A stretch of 64,000 bases of DNA from an uncultured Candidatus Saccharibacteria bacterium (GTDB lineage Bacteria; Patescibacteriota; Saccharimonadia; Saccharimonadales; Saccharimonadaceae), in the NCBI GenBank assembly GCA_938033695.1, contig CALHKE010000003.1:1-64000 (forward strand), given 5' to 3'. Below, one piece after another: positions 1-9,274 of this stretch (its first letter is position 1; each line of letters begins with the position of its first letter). The position numbers and the translations under genes were made by a program. The notes below the pieces were generated by a model, which had not been told where the DNA came from, ran no database searches, and saw only the letters and a list, made by a program, of their open reading frames with translations.

Positions 1-1435
1 GTTCAACTTTTTTGTTCACTTTCTCAACTTGAGATTCCAATATCTTTCCCAATACCTTTTGTGCACGCACTGCCGAATATTGTAAATATGGACCAGAATT
101 TCCCGTCATCGAAACTGACTCTTTTATATCAAATATGATATCTCCGCCAATTTTATATTTAGCTAATGCATACTTCAGAGCGCCCATCAAAACTTTCTCG
201 TCACTCGATTTTTCCATAGCCTCGCGCACCATTTCAATCACATCAATCGCGCGTAAGAAGTTTCCTTTTCTCGAAGACATTTTTTCATTACCTGGCAATT
301 TCACCTGACCGTGTGTAATATGTAAAGTCCTACTCGAAAGTTCCGGCGCGTATTGCGAAATCGCCGAAAGCACCACTTTCATATATTCAATGATGTCGTT
401 ACCAGTAATAATAATCGATTTATCAAAATGAAAATCTTTATATTTCTCAAAAATCAAACCCGTATCTTTGGCTTCGTAAGTTGGCAGGCCATTATTATTA
501 ATAAATACCCTGGTATGAAGTCCATGTTTATCGCCACGGTAAACCACCGCCCCATCCGACATCTCATAAACCCCGTTCTTTAGTTCCCTGCGCACGATTT
601 CCAAACCAGTCTTCGCCACTGTTGATTCAGGGTAATATTTATCAAATTTTACCTGCAAACGCTTATAAAAATTCTCAAAATATTGGTAACTATTCTTGCG
701 ACCCCAGAAATAAAGTTCCGCTACTCTGGCACGTTCCGGATCTCCGCTATAATCTGCGTCTTCCCCTGCTTCCGCAATCTCGAAAATCATCTTATTTAGT
801 TTCACGATTTCCGCGTGTGCCTCTGCGTCATCTTCATCCGCTCTCGTACCAAATACATAACATTCTGCCAGCAAATCTGCCACTTTTTCTGGTGACAAAT
901 CCGTCGGAATTTCTTTAATTTTACGCAGCATGCCATACATATTTCTGGCCACATGTAGTCCGATATCACCACCGAAATTTGCGCGCACCACTTTACCGCC
1001 GGCATATTCAATCACGCGTGAAATTGCTTCCCCCACAATCGAAGTGTATAGATGGCCAACATGTAACACCTTGAATGGGTTCGGATCGGAAAATTCACAA
1101 ATCACCGTCTGACCAGAATATTCGTCTGATGATATATTTTTTGTAAAATCTTTTTCGAACTTATCGATATTTTTTAGAAGATTTTTATTGCTTAATTTGA
1201 AATTCAAAAACCCAGGCCGTGCGATTTCCACTTCCAAATCCGTCTCGCCGAGTCTACGCACGATTTCTTCTGCGATTTCCATCGGATTTTTCTTTAATGT
1301 TTTCGCTAATAACATCGCCACATTTGTCGCGAAGTCGCAGCCAGTATTCTCTGGTGCTGGCGTCAAAACTACATCCATTTCTACGGCGTATAGTTCGACA
1401 ATCGTCTTTTTTAGGGTATTTTGAATTTCTTCCAT
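1..1435 (-). CDS. argS: Arginyl-tRNA synthetase (3' part beyond window)
   Basis: Class I synthetase that charges tRNA-Arg in the cytoplasm. The frame starts at an ATG at 1435 (MEEIQNTLKKTIVELYAVEM) and is still open at base 1, so about 478 residues are visible and the C-terminal tRNA-binding end is missing. The HIGH-type motif reads PNPFKVLHVGHLYTS near residues 113-128, and the KMSK-type motif reads EKMSSRKGN near residue 383. The ADGAVVYRGD-like segment of the family is present as SDGAVVYRGD. An extended -10 box ends six bases before the ATG and there is no Shine-Dalgarno sequence, so the mRNA is probably leaderless. No frameshift is seen. Identification is secure. Confidence 0.93.
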   Translation of the reverse strand, partial: MEEIQNTLKKTIVELYAVEMDVVLTPAPENTGCDFATNVAMLLAKTLKKNPMEIAEEIVRRLGETDLEVEIARPGFLNFKLSNKNLLKNIDKFEKDFTKNISSDEYSGQTVICEFSDPNPFKVLHVGHLYTSIVGEAISRVIEYAGGKVVRANFGGDIGLHVARNMYGMLRKIKEIPTDLSPEKVADLLAECYVFGTRADEDDAEAHAEIVKLNKMIFEIAEAGEDADYSGDPERARVAELYFWGRKNSYQYFENFYKRLQVKFDKYYPESTVAKTGLEIVRRELKNGVYEMSDGAVVYRGDKHGLHTRVFINNNGLPTYEAKDTGLIFEKYKDFHFDKSIIITGNDIIEYMKVVLSAISQYAPELSSRTLHITHGQVKLPGNEKMSSRKGNFLRAIDVIEMVREAMEKSSDEKVLMGALKYALAKYKIGGDIIFDIKESVSMTGNSGPYLQYSAVRAQKVLGKILESQVEKVNKKVE

Positions 1436-1441
1436 ATCTCT

Positions 1442-1450
1442 ATTTTATCA
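1442..1450 (-). promoter_or_regulatory. Extended -10 promoter of argS
   Basis: On the minus strand this reads TGATAAAAT, an extended -10 element. Six bases separate it from the argS ATG, which places the expected transcription start at or next to the start codon. No convincing -35 was found. Confidence 0.5.
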
Positions 1451-1586
1451 CAATTTTAATTACACAACATTTTTCGAAAAAATACAAAAATTCCATAGAA
1501 TCTCAATCGTAGTTTCCCTGGTTACAGAAAAAAATAGCAGCCCTTAAACTGCCATTTTAAAACTTATTTTTTGAACTTTAAGTTTT

Positions 1587-3191
1587 TTATTTTAAGCTTT
1601 TTACAAACTCCATAAATAATGGGTGTACACGTAAAGGTCTCGATTTCAGCTCTGGGTGTGCTTGTGTTCCCACAAAGAATTTCTTTCCTGGAGCTTCAAT
1701 AAATTCCACCAATTTTCCATCTGGTGAGGTACCCGAAACCACCACGCCGCCCTTTTCGATTTCCTTAAGGAATTTTTGATTCACTTCATAACGGTGACGA
1801 TGACGTTCTACGATATTAGTTTTTCCGTAAATTTTAGCTGTTTTACTCCCCTTAACTAATTTCGCCGGAAAATCTCCGAGACGCATACTACCACCCGTCG
1901 ATTCCTTCCCCTCCTGTCCATCCATCAGATAAATCACGTTTTCTTTAGTTTCTTTATCAAATTCTTCCGAATTCGCTTGCGTTAGTCCTGCTCTTCTCGC
2001 GCTCGCGATACAAGCCACTTGCATCCCTAAACATAATCCGAGGTAAGGCACGTCGTGATCCAAAGCGTAATTTGCTGCCGCAATTTTCCCCTCCACCCCA
2101 CGGTTACCGAAACCACCTGGCACCACTAGACCATCGACTTCCGACAACATTTTTTCATCGACTTTTTCTGCGTTAATCCACCTAAGATCCAAATTCACAT
2201 CATTCCAAGCCGCTGCCGCCTTCAAGGCTTCCGTCACACAAATGTAGGTATCTTCATTCCCGACATATTTCGCCACCAACCCCACCTTCACGGTTCGCGC
2301 GTTTTTCTGAGCTCGCTTCTTCGAAAATTCTTCCCAAGCAGACATATCCGGCTCTTTGTCATCCCCCACAAAATCATTCAAAATCTCTAGCACCCCAGAT
2401 TTCAAAACATTAAATGGTACATCGTATACCGAATCAATATCTGGTAGGTTCAAGACTGCTTCATCTGGAATTCCCGAAAATCTAGCAATTTTTTCACAAA
2501 TTTCGCGTGGCGCTGGTTTTTCCGTACGACAAACCACCACATCTGGAATGATCCCAAATCCACGTAAATCTTTTAACGCATTTTGTGCTGGTTTACTCTT
2601 CAATTCTTTCGAAGTATTAATCCATGGCACATAAACTACATTTACGTAAAGACAATTTCGACGCCCCACCTTATTTCCGAACAATCTGATCGCTTCAATA
2701 AACGACAGACCCTCATAGTCACCGACTGTACCACCAATTTCTACGATATGAATATCCGAATTTTTCGAAGCATTCATAATTTTTTCTTGTACTAATTCCG
2801 TAAAATGCGGCACCAACTGTACGGTTTTACCATGAAAACCTCCGGCGCGTTCTTTTTCAATCAATTCTTTAAAAATCGAACCCGAAAGCGTAATCGAATA
2901 GCGGTTCGTTTCAAAATCCAAGAAGCGTTCGTAATGCCCGAGATCAAGATCCGTCTCCACACCATCATGGGTCACATAACATTCACCATGTTCCACCGGA
3001 TTCAAAAGTCCTGCATCCACATTCAGATACGGGTCGCACTTTTGCATCGTCACCTTGAAACCCTTGGCCTTCAAAATAGCCCCAATCGAAGCCGCCGTAA
3101 TTCCCTTTCCTACTCCAGAAAGTACTCCGCCGGTCACGAAGATATATTTACATTTATGCTTCTCGTTTTGTTTTTCGTCTTTATTTTTCAT
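1587..3191 (-). CDS. pyrG: CTP synthase
   Basis: Glutamine-hydrolysing CTP synthase, which makes CTP from UTP, ATP and glutamine. It is 534 residues, the usual length. The N-terminal amidoligase domain opens with GGVLSGVGKGITAASIG (about residues 21-37). The C-terminal class I glutamine amidotransferase domain has PGGFGNRG, the nucleophile Cys near residue 387 in LGLCLGMQ, and the His/Glu pair in AHPELKSRP close to the end. The ATG at 3191 follows a good Shine-Dalgarno (GGAGAGG on the minus strand). argS lies downstream on the same strand, but a gap of about 150 bases and its own -10 box separate it. Identification is secure. Confidence 0.97.
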   Translation of the reverse strand: MKNKDEKQNEKHKCKYIFVTGGVLSGVGKGITAASIGAILKAKGFKVTMQKCDPYLNVDAGLLNPVEHGECYVTHDGVETDLDLGHYERFLDFETNRYSITLSGSIFKELIEKERAGGFHGKTVQLVPHFTELVQEKIMNASKNSDIHIVEIGGTVGDYEGLSFIEAIRLFGNKVGRRNCLYVNVVYVPWINTSKELKSKPAQNALKDLRGFGIIPDVVVCRTEKPAPREICEKIARFSGIPDEAVLNLPDIDSVYDVPFNVLKSGVLEILNDFVGDDKEPDMSAWEEFSKKRAQKNARTVKVGLVAKYVGNEDTYICVTEALKAAAAWNDVNLDLRWINAEKVDEKMLSEVDGLVVPGGFGNRGVEGKIAAANYALDHDVPYLGLCLGMQVACIASARRAGLTQANSEEFDKETKENVIYLMDGQEGKESTGGSMRLGDFPAKLVKGSKTAKIYGKTNIVERHRHRYEVNQKFLKEIEKGGVVVSGTSPDGKLVEFIEAPGKKFFVGTQAHPELKSRPLRVHPLFMEFVKSLK

Positions 3192-3306
3192 GGGACACCT
3201 CTCCTTTCGCCCACTCCATTAACTTTTACATACCTTCATATTAGCATAAACGTTAAATAAAAATAGTCTATTTTCTCAGACTTTTCTTCATTTTCTCCCT
3301 AAATTC

Positions 3307-3315
3307 TGTTATAAT
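3307..3315 (+). promoter_or_regulatory. Extended -10 promoter of tRNA-Ser(GGA)
   Basis: TGTTATAAT lies 13 bases upstream of the tRNA 5' end. The pattern matches the extended -10 boxes seen before many protein genes in this window. Confidence 0.55.
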
Positions 3316-3328
3316 ATAGAAAATTGTT

Positions 3329-3418
3329 GGAAGTGTGTCCGAGTGGTTTAAGGAGCACGCCTGGAACGCGTGTATGCGGGGAACCGTATCGGAGGTTCGA
3401 ATCCTCTCGCTTCCGCCA
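3329..3418 (+). tRNA. tRNA-Ser(GGA)
   Basis: A complete class II tRNA with acceptor stem GGAAGTG/CGCTTCC, a long variable arm, T-loop TTCGAAT and genomically encoded CCA (3416-3418). The anticodon stem CACGC/GCGTG encloses loop CTGGAAC, giving anticodon GGA, which reads UCC and UCU. Unlike the other two tRNA-Ser genes in the window, it has no duplicated 3' end next to it. Confidence 0.95.
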
Positions 3419-3420
3419 TT

Positions 3421-3456
3421 AAAATAAAATAGACCCAGAGGGTCTTATTTTATTTT
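3421..3456. terminator. Bidirectional terminator, tRNA-Ser / 3465 gene
   Basis: An inverted repeat begins directly after the tRNA CCA. The left arm (3421-3436) pairs with the right arm (3440-3456) with one bulge and a 3-base loop. A/T runs on both sides let it end both the plus-strand tRNA transcript and the minus-strand gene that stops at 3465. Confidence 0.75.
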
Positions 3457-3464
3457 AATTATTT

Positions 3465-3878
3465 TTAGCGATTCCCTTTGTTGTGCAAGAAATACACCAA
3501 CGCCGAAACGAAAGCTCCCAGTGTTACCATGCTACCTACTGCTGTAGTCGCTATCATTGTTGCAGCAATACTTTCTTCCGTCATATGACCCAAGCGACTA
3601 TAAATAAATAGTGCAGCTTCATTATTCGTCACATCTGACGCATCCTCTTTTTCCGAACTCTCGCAAAGTCGGGCATTTTTTAAGAATACTTTTTCCAATT
3701 TTTCACTTTTATCAAAACAAATCGCTGGCACATTATCAACCTCAACTCCTGCACGCATTGCGGTCCTAATTTGGCTCACACCCCAAACCGTCAAACCACC
3801 CGACACAAATCCTAAAATTAGTAATAGCACCGTATTACAAACCACAAAACGTTTCTTATTATTTTCTCTTCCCGCCAT
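3465..3878 (-). CDS. Small two-helix membrane protein, unknown function
   Basis: I do not recognise this 137-residue protein. The first helix spans about residues 13-34 (FVVCNTVLLLILGFVSGGLT) and a second, Ala/Thr/Val-rich helix about residues 106-131. The roughly 70-residue segment between them contains two cysteines (AICFD, ARLCES) that could pair outside the cell. The ATG follows a strong AAGGAG Shine-Dalgarno. It is preceded on the same strand by the LCP gene, but a clear terminator (3925-3953) separates them, so it is probably its own unit. Confidence 0.75.
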   Translation of the reverse strand: MAGRENNKKRFVVCNTVLLLILGFVSGGLTVWGVSQIRTAMRAGVEVDNVPAICFDKSEKLEKVFLKNARLCESSEKEDASDVTNNEAALFIYSRLGHMTEESIAATMIATTAVGSMVTLGAFVSALVYFLHNKGNR

Positions 3879-3924
3879 TTATTCTCCTTACGGTTACTTT
3901 TCTTCATTATACTAAATTCCTCAC

Positions 3925-3953
3925 AAAAAAAAGATTGCGTTTTCCGCAATCTT
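3925..3953 (-). terminator. Rho-independent terminator of the LCP gene
   Basis: A perfect 9-bp stem (AAGATTGCG/CGCAATCTT) with a 5-base loop is followed, on the minus strand, by a run of eight T. It sits six bases after the LCP stop codon. Confidence 0.85.
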
Positions 3954-3959
3954 CTAAAA

Positions 3960-5426
3960 TTATTCTGTCTTAGTCTCCGTTTTAATTTCTTTCAGCACCA
4001 CAATCTGACTACGCAGATATCTCTGAAAATTTGTGTAATTATATAGCGAACCTTCTGAATAAGTCGAAGCACCCGCCGGAATTACCACACTCGATAAACC
4101 AATTCTACCAGTACCAAATTGATCAACCGTCGAAATTGGCTGAATTCCCTCTTCTAGTTTCGTACCAAAATCAATCAAAGTTCTTACTTCCGACATCACA
4201 ATATTAGTTCGCAGATTATCCCCCAGTCCATCAATAATACTCATCACCTTACCCGGATTCATCAAAATTCCGATACTCGAAACCTTGTTTTTAATCGCAT
4301 TCATAATTCTCTGCTGATTAATCTCGCGGTCAAAATTACTACGTGATAAACCATAATCCCCAGGTTTACAGGCCGCATTTCTCGCTCTCGCTAATTTCAT
4401 CGCCAGATCCCCGTTCATGTTGTAGTACATGCCTTTTTTCAGATCAATTCCTTGACATGAATCATGAATCCCATCCTCGTCGTCCGCATAAACATCCACA
4501 TCGATTCCCCCAATTTTATCCACAATCATTTTTACCGCACTCCAGTCCGCCGCCACATAATAATGCATCGAAAAACCCGTCACCTCAGAGATTTTTTTCG
4601 CAAAATATAACGAAGCTGCTTCTTTTGCGCTAGTTCCGTTCATTGTATTTCTATATTCTTCCAGCGCACAAAGATAAGTTGCATTAATTTTTCCTTGACT
4701 CCCCACTGTGCAGCTCATTGGCTCACTGCCAGGCACCGAATAATTCACCCATAAATCACGTGGCACACTAAAAACTTTCGCCGTTTTGTATTCCTGATTA
4801 ATCGAAGCCACCAAAATCGAATCGGTTAATTCTTGCCCACCGTGTCCCTTCGCATCTTCCGAAGTACCAAAAATCAAAAAATTCGTCTGTCCATTTTCGT
4901 CCTTCTTTAATTCCGAGCTAATCAGAATATCCATCGGATTACCTTTAAATACCGCCGTAGAATGTGAAAGTAGCATATAAACCAAAGTGATCGCCGTAAT
5001 AATCAAAACTAAAATTACCGACAAGGCAATCATTACAATTTTTGCCCAGAGCGGTACTTTATTTTTGTCTGATTTTTTCGTCTTCAATTTTTGGGATTTT
5101 ACAATATTTTCCGTTTTTGGTTTTTCAGTTTCTGCTTCCGCTTTCTCCGAAACTACTTCCATTTTTTCAGAAATCGCTTCCGCTTTTTCTAATTTCGCTT
5201 CTGTTTTTTTTGAAATCGCTTCCGCTTTTTTCGATTCCGCTTTTGCTATTTTTTCAGTTTCTTTTTTCGGCATTACATTTAAGTCGACTTCATTCGAAAC
5301 CGCTTCTGCTTTTTCAACATAATTTTTAGCATTAGAAAAATCCTTCACCACCATTTTTTTCTTAGTGTGATTATGATTTTTCTTCTGATTTACACCACTT
5401 TTTTTCGACTTTTTTTTCTTTGCCAT
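3960..5426 (-). CDS. LytR-CpsA-Psr (LCP) family glycopolymer transferase
   Basis: LCP enzymes move undecaprenyl-linked glycopolymers onto peptidoglycan outside the membrane. This 488-residue protein has a long cytoplasmic N-terminus that is very rich in Lys, Glu and Ala, with degenerate KAEAISEK-like heptads (about residues 56-105) that should form a coiled coil. One membrane helix follows at about 128-153, then the LCP domain, seen as FGTSEDAKG, ELTDSILVASINQ and VFSVPRDLWV, with an Arg-rich segment NFDREINQQRIM further on. No LytR_C domain follows, unlike the second LCP protein at 46668-48428. It has no obvious Shine-Dalgarno and ends at a strong terminator. The plus-strand ABC operon diverges from it. 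Confidence 0.88.
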   Translation of the reverse strand: MAKKKKSKKSGVNQKKNHNHTKKKMVVKDFSNAKNYVEKAEAVSNEVDLNVMPKKETEKIAKAESKKAEAISKKTEAKLEKAEAISEKMEVVSEKAEAETEKPKTENIVKSQKLKTKKSDKNKVPLWAKIVMIALSVILVLIITAITLVYMLLSHSTAVFKGNPMDILISSELKKDENGQTNFLIFGTSEDAKGHGGQELTDSILVASINQEYKTAKVFSVPRDLWVNYSVPGSEPMSCTVGSQGKINATYLCALEEYRNTMNGTSAKEAASLYFAKKISEVTGFSMHYYVAADWSAVKMIVDKIGGIDVDVYADDEDGIHDSCQGIDLKKGMYYNMNGDLAMKLARARNAACKPGDYGLSRSNFDREINQQRIMNAIKNKVSSIGILMNPGKVMSIIDGLGDNLRTNIVMSEVRTLIDFGTKLEEGIQPISTVDQFGTGRIGLSSVVIPAGASTYSEGSLYNYTNFQRYLRSQIVVLKEIKTETKTE

Positions 5427-5489
5427 AAAAACCCAATAATTTTCTACATAATCATAACATATTTTTCTTTTTAGTTTATAATAAGACTA

Positions 5490-6791
5490 ATGGCACAAGA
5501 GGTAAACAATCAACAAACATCCCCAAACAACTTGATCGAACTACATGATATTAATCGTGTTTTTGGCATCGGCGAAGCGGAATCTTACGCATTGCAAAAT
5601 TTCTATCTGCAGGTCAAACCCGGCGAATTTATCATGATTATGGGTCCATCCGGTTGTGGTAAAACCACCCTACTTAATATTCTCGGCTTCCTCGATCATC
5701 CGACCTCTGGCCAATATTTCTTAAATCAAACTCCGACCTCTCATTTTAGCAGTCGTCGTCTCGCCAAACTTCGTTCCCAAAAAATTGGCATTATCTTCCA
5801 AGAATATAACCTAATTCCTACCCTCACAGTCCTCGAAAACGTTGCTCTACCTCTTATTTACGCTGGCGTCAGCCACACTAAAGCTATCATTAAGGCTTCC
5901 GAAACTCTAAAAAATTTTGATCTTCAAACCAAAGAATATTATTATCCATACCAACTCTCCGGTGGTCAAAAACAACGCGTCGCCATCGCTCGCGCCCTAG
6001 TTGCTAATCCGGAAATTATTCTTGCCGACGAGCCGACCGGTAGTCTCGATACCAAAAGTTCTGAAGCCGTCATGCAAGAACTTCACCGTGTTCACCAAGC
6101 CGGTAATACTATTATTATGGTGACCCACAACCCAGCCCTTACTAAGTACGCCACTCGTGTCCTTCATATGATTGATGGCTCGATCGATCGCGACTTCAAA
6201 TTCGTCGCCGACCATAATCTGCCAGAACGCATTGATATTCATTTCAATTCCAAAACCTCTAGACCAGAAGCTCCTCAAGTTATTAATACTGAAGCACCTC
6301 GCGTCACTAAACCAGAAACCCCTCGCGTTACTAAACCTGAGATACCTCGCGTTGCACCAGAACCAAAACTTGAAATTCCTCGTCCCAAAATTACCCGTAG
6401 CCCAGAATCCACCGTTAATCCTTTTGAACCAAAATTCATTCCGAATACTCCAGAAAAACCTTTCGATAAACCCATCTCTTACAATCTTGGTACCGTTTCC
6501 GAACTTCCAAATTCTACTAAAAAACCAACCTCTGCTCCAGTCAAGGAATATTTCCCTCCAGCTAAACCTGAAACCGAAGTAATCGAACCAGAGGCCACCG
6601 AGACTTTAGAAACTGAATCAGAAAAGACTGAACGCGTTTCTCAAATTGCTACTATTACTCCAATCAAGCGTAATAAATCTAACTCAGCACTCAAATTTAA
6701 TCTTAATTTCGGCAAAAAATCCGCTAAAAATAATTCCGCCCACACCAAATCTCACACTAAAAAATCTGCAAAAAAGAAAGGTCACAAATAA
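5490..6791 (+). CDS. MacB/LolD-type ABC transporter ATPase with long proline-rich tail
   Basis: This is the ATPase of a type VII (MacB/FtsX-like) ABC system. Residues 1-235 form a standard nucleotide-binding domain with Walker [10 protein letters not shown] (52-60), signature [15 protein letters not shown] near 158, Walker B ILADEPTG and the H-loop MVTHNP. The remaining 190 or so residues are unusual: a proline/glutamate/lysine-rich tail with repeats such as ETPRVTKPE, ending in a lysine-rich stretch. Homologues usually stop near residue 230. The stop overlaps the permease start by one base (TAATG), so the two are translationally coupled. A TATAAT box ends seven bases before the ATG and there is no Shine-Dalgarno, so the mRNA is probably leaderless. 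Confidence 0.88.
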   Translation: MAQEVNNQQTSPNNLIELHDINRVFGIGEAESYALQNFYLQVKPGEFIMIMGPSGCGKTTLLNILGFLDHPTSGQYFLNQTPTSHFSSRRLAKLRSQKIGIIFQEYNLIPTLTVLENVALPLIYAGVSHTKAIIKASETLKNFDLQTKEYYYPYQLSGGQKQRVAIARALVANPEIILADEPTGSLDTKSSEAVMQELHRVHQAGNTIIMVTHNPALTKYATRVLHMIDGSIDRDFKFVADHNLPERIDIHFNSKTSRPEAPQVINTEAPRVTKPETPRVTKPEIPRVAPEPKLEIPRPKITRSPESTVNPFEPKFIPNTPEKPFDKPISYNLGTVSELPNSTKKPTSAPVKEYFPPAKPETEVIEPEATETLETESEKTERVSQIATITPIKRNKSNSALKFNLNFGKKSAKNNSAHTKSHTKKSAKKKGHK

Positions 6792-7996
6792 TGTCATTGT
6801 TGCTTCGCACGAATTACGCCATCGCCCGCTCTTCCTTGAAGCGTCAAAAATTGCGTACATTTCTTACCTCTCTTGGTATTGCTATTGGTATCGCTAGCAT
6901 CGTCTATACTTTTGGTATTATTGGCAGTTTCAAAAATCTCGTTAAGGCCGAAACTAACGACGCCCTCCTGGTGCTTCAACAAAAATCCGATGAAGCCACC
7001 GATATTTCCTCCATCCTCACTGCCAAACCCCTCATCTCTTCCCCTTTTAATAAAGAAACTGTTGAACTTGTCCAAAAATCTATCAATACCACTGCCGCTA
7101 TCTCACCTTTTGCCCCTATCACCTGTAATCTTTCCGGTGATAATCTTGTCGCCAATGGCAATATCATTGGCCTCTACGAATCTGCTCTCAAAACCCTCGG
7201 CCTTAAAGTTAAAACTGGCTCTTTCCAGAGTGATGCCAGCCTCAAAACTATCGTCCTGGGTCACAATCTCTCCCTTCAACTTTTTGGCACCGCCGAAAGT
7301 ATCGGTAAAACCGTCAACATTAAGGGCGAACGCTACATTGTCACTGGTGTTCTTGAAAATCAAGACAATCCGCGTAATTTTACTCGCTTTAATTTCAACC
7401 AAGTCGGCCTAGTGAATTTTGATCAACTAGCTACTTTGAATCCTATTATCGAAAAAGTGCTTATTCAATTACCGGATCATACCACCATGCTTTCCGTGAA
7501 AGATTCTCTAAATAAAAAACTTTCCGAAAATCCTAATCTCTCCGGTACTTTCCAACTCGCATCCGAAGAACAAATTTCTCATCCTGCCTCTTCTAATATT
7601 AAACTTATCACCGTCTTACTTTCCATTATCGCGATTATTTCTATTATTGTCGGCTCAATTAGTATTACTAGTATTATGATTGCCACAGTCACCGAACGCA
7701 CCCATGAAATCGGTGTGCGAAAAGCCATCGGTGCTACCCACTTTAATATTTTCCTACAATTTATTTTCGAATCCATCCTGCTCAATATCTCTGGCGCCGT
7801 ACTCGGTTTTATTATCGGTTATGCCGCACTTCTCGTCACCGCCTTTCTCACTGAATTCAAAATTTACTTCTCACCAGAAATTCCTGCCATCGCTCTCGGT
7901 GTCGCCATTTTCACCGGCTTTATTTCTGGTACTATTCCGTCACTCAAAGCCGCCGGTAAGAATCCTATCGATTCCATCAAACAGCCAAATCGCTAA
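6791..7996 (+). CDS. MacB/FtsX-like ABC transporter permease
   Basis: This 401-residue permease partners the ATPase just upstream (one-base overlap). It has the MacB layout: one N-terminal helix (about residues 20-43), a large extracytoplasmic domain of about 220 residues, then three C-terminal helices (about 270-295, 320-350 and 365-390). The motif TERTHEIGVRKAIGA near the first C-terminal helix is the hallmark of the family, as is GKNPIDSIKQ at the end. Such pairs act as mechanotransducers that export peptides or extract lipoproteins. The substrate here cannot be read from sequence. Confidence 0.88.
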   Translation: MSLLLRTNYAIARSSLKRQKLRTFLTSLGIAIGIASIVYTFGIIGSFKNLVKAETNDALLVLQQKSDEATDISSILTAKPLISSPFNKETVELVQKSINTTAAISPFAPITCNLSGDNLVANGNIIGLYESALKTLGLKVKTGSFQSDASLKTIVLGHNLSLQLFGTAESIGKTVNIKGERYIVTGVLENQDNPRNFTRFNFNQVGLVNFDQLATLNPIIEKVLIQLPDHTTMLSVKDSLNKKLSENPNLSGTFQLASEEQISHPASSNIKLITVLLSIIAIISIIVGSISITSIMIATVTERTHEIGVRKAIGATHFNIFLQFIFESILLNISGAVLGFIIGYAALLVTAFLTEFKIYFSPEIPAIALGVAIFTGFISGTIPSLKAAGKNPIDSIKQPNR

Positions 7997-8078
7997 TATT
8001 ACATCATTTAGCTCATGCTCGCTTCATCTAGTTCATTCTTTCATTCGACTCCCGCTCTAGGCCATTCTTCTCTGTTCG

Positions 8079-8087
8079 TGATATAAT
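8079..8087 (+). promoter_or_regulatory. Extended -10 promoter of tsaD
   Basis: TGATATAAT lies six bases before the tsaD ATG and there is no Shine-Dalgarno sequence. This predicts a leaderless transcript. Confidence 0.55.
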
Positions 8088-8093
8088 TTACTC

Positions 8094-9146
8094 ATGAAAA
8101 TTTTGGGTATCGAAACTTCTTGTGACGAAACTGCCGCTGCCATTGTTGAAAATGGTGATCAAATTTTGAGCAATGTTGTAGTTTCTCAAATCAATATCTT
8201 CGCAAATTACGGTGGTGTGATTCCTGAAATTGCCGCCCGCTCCCATCTCGAAGCCATCCAGCCGGTCATCCACCAGGCTTTCACTGATGCCGGCCTAAAA
8301 CCGAACGATTGGTCACAAATTGACGCCATTGCCGTCACTCATACCCCAGGGCTTCTCGGGTCACTTCTAGTCGGCACTCTTTCCGCTCGCACTATTAGCA
8401 TTTTGCATCATATTCCATTTTACCCAGTGCACCATCTTAAGTCTCATATTTATGCCAACTGGCTCACCGAAAAACCTGAATTTCCCCTCCTCGCCCTCGT
8501 CATTTCCGGTGGTCATACTCAAATCATCCACATGTCTTCCCATAATCATTTTAAAATTATCGCCTCTACTCGTGATGATGCCGTCGGTGAATGTTTTGAT
8601 AAAATCGCCAAAATTTTAGGTCTTCCCTATCCAGGTGGTCCAGCTATTTCTCATCTTGCTAAATCCGGCAATCCTCATCGTTTCACTTTTCCTCACCCAC
8701 TCGCCAATTCCCTCGACTTTTCTTTTTCTGGTCTCAAAACCGCCTTCCTTCGCACGGTCCAAAATCTAGTCAACGTTCCGATTTCCTATCCTTCTTCCAA
8801 GCTCGCTGACTTACTCGACGATACTACTAAGGCCGATCTCGCCGCCTCTTTCGACCAAGCCGTCACCGATATTCTCCTCGAAAAAATCACTACCGCTATT
8901 AAACAAAATCCCGAGACAAAATCTCTCGTCATTGCTGGTGGTGTTTCTGCCAATCAAACTCTTCGTGAAGATGCCAAAAAACTTGAATCAAAATTCAAAA
9001 ATCTCAAATGTTATTTCCCACTACCTAAATTCTCCGGCGATAACGCCGCCATGGTCGCCTCCGCCGCTTACTACGAAATTCAATCCGGCATCAAACCCTC
9101 CGACCCTTACAAACTCAACATCCTTCCCCGCTCCGAGATTAAATAA
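8094..9146 (+). CDS. tsaD: tRNA N6-adenosine threonylcarbamoyltransferase TsaD
   Basis: TsaD transfers the threonylcarbamoyl group to A37 of ANN-decoding tRNAs (t6A synthesis) and works with TsaB, TsaC and TsaE, none of which is in this window. The 350 residues begin with the ASKHA signature LGIETSCDETAAAIV. The metal-binding histidines are in VHHLKSHIYANW, and the nucleotide-binding segments read ALVISGGHTQI, AVGECFDKIAKILGLPYPGG and SLVIAGGVSANQTL. The length is normal. A terminator follows within 20 bases, so it is a single-gene unit. Confidence 0.96.
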   Translation: MKILGIETSCDETAAAIVENGDQILSNVVVSQINIFANYGGVIPEIAARSHLEAIQPVIHQAFTDAGLKPNDWSQIDAIAVTHTPGLLGSLLVGTLSARTISILHHIPFYPVHHLKSHIYANWLTEKPEFPLLALVISGGHTQIIHMSSHNHFKIIASTRDDAVGECFDKIAKILGLPYPGGPAISHLAKSGNPHRFTFPHPLANSLDFSFSGLKTAFLRTVQNLVNVPISYPSSKLADLLDDTTKADLAASFDQAVTDILLEKITTAIKQNPETKSLVIAGGVSANQTLREDAKKLESKFKNLKCYFPLPKFSGDNAAMVASAAYYEIQSGIKPSDPYKLNILPRSEIK

Positions 9147-9164
9147 TCACCAAATTTACCACCT

Positions 9165-9190
9165 AAATACCCCCGATACAGGGGATATTT
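9165..9190 (+). terminator. Terminator after tsaD
   Basis: A GC-core hairpin (CCCC/GGGG flanked by A/T pairs, one mismatch) is followed by a T run, 18 bases after the tsaD stop. Confidence 0.65.
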
Positions 9191-9214
9191 TTTAATCTCA
9201 ATCTCTTTTTTCAT

Positions 9215-9243
9215 TTGAAAATCCGATCAGTTTCATATATAAT
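9215..9243 (+). promoter_or_regulatory. Consensus promoter of the BspA-like gene
   Basis: TTGAAA and TATAAT are separated by exactly 17 bases. The expected start near 9250 gives a leader of about 25 bases that holds the GGAGG Shine-Dalgarno (9263-9267). This makes it one of the few clearly leadered promoters here and suggests strong expression. Confidence 0.75.
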
Positions 9244-9274
9244 TAAGCATAATTAGTTTATTGGAGGTTTATTT

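Noticed and set aside
6172..6582. A 136-codon plus-strand frame inside the ABC ATPase gene.
   Set aside because: It is an out-of-frame shadow of the proline-rich tail, with repetitive composition and no start signal.
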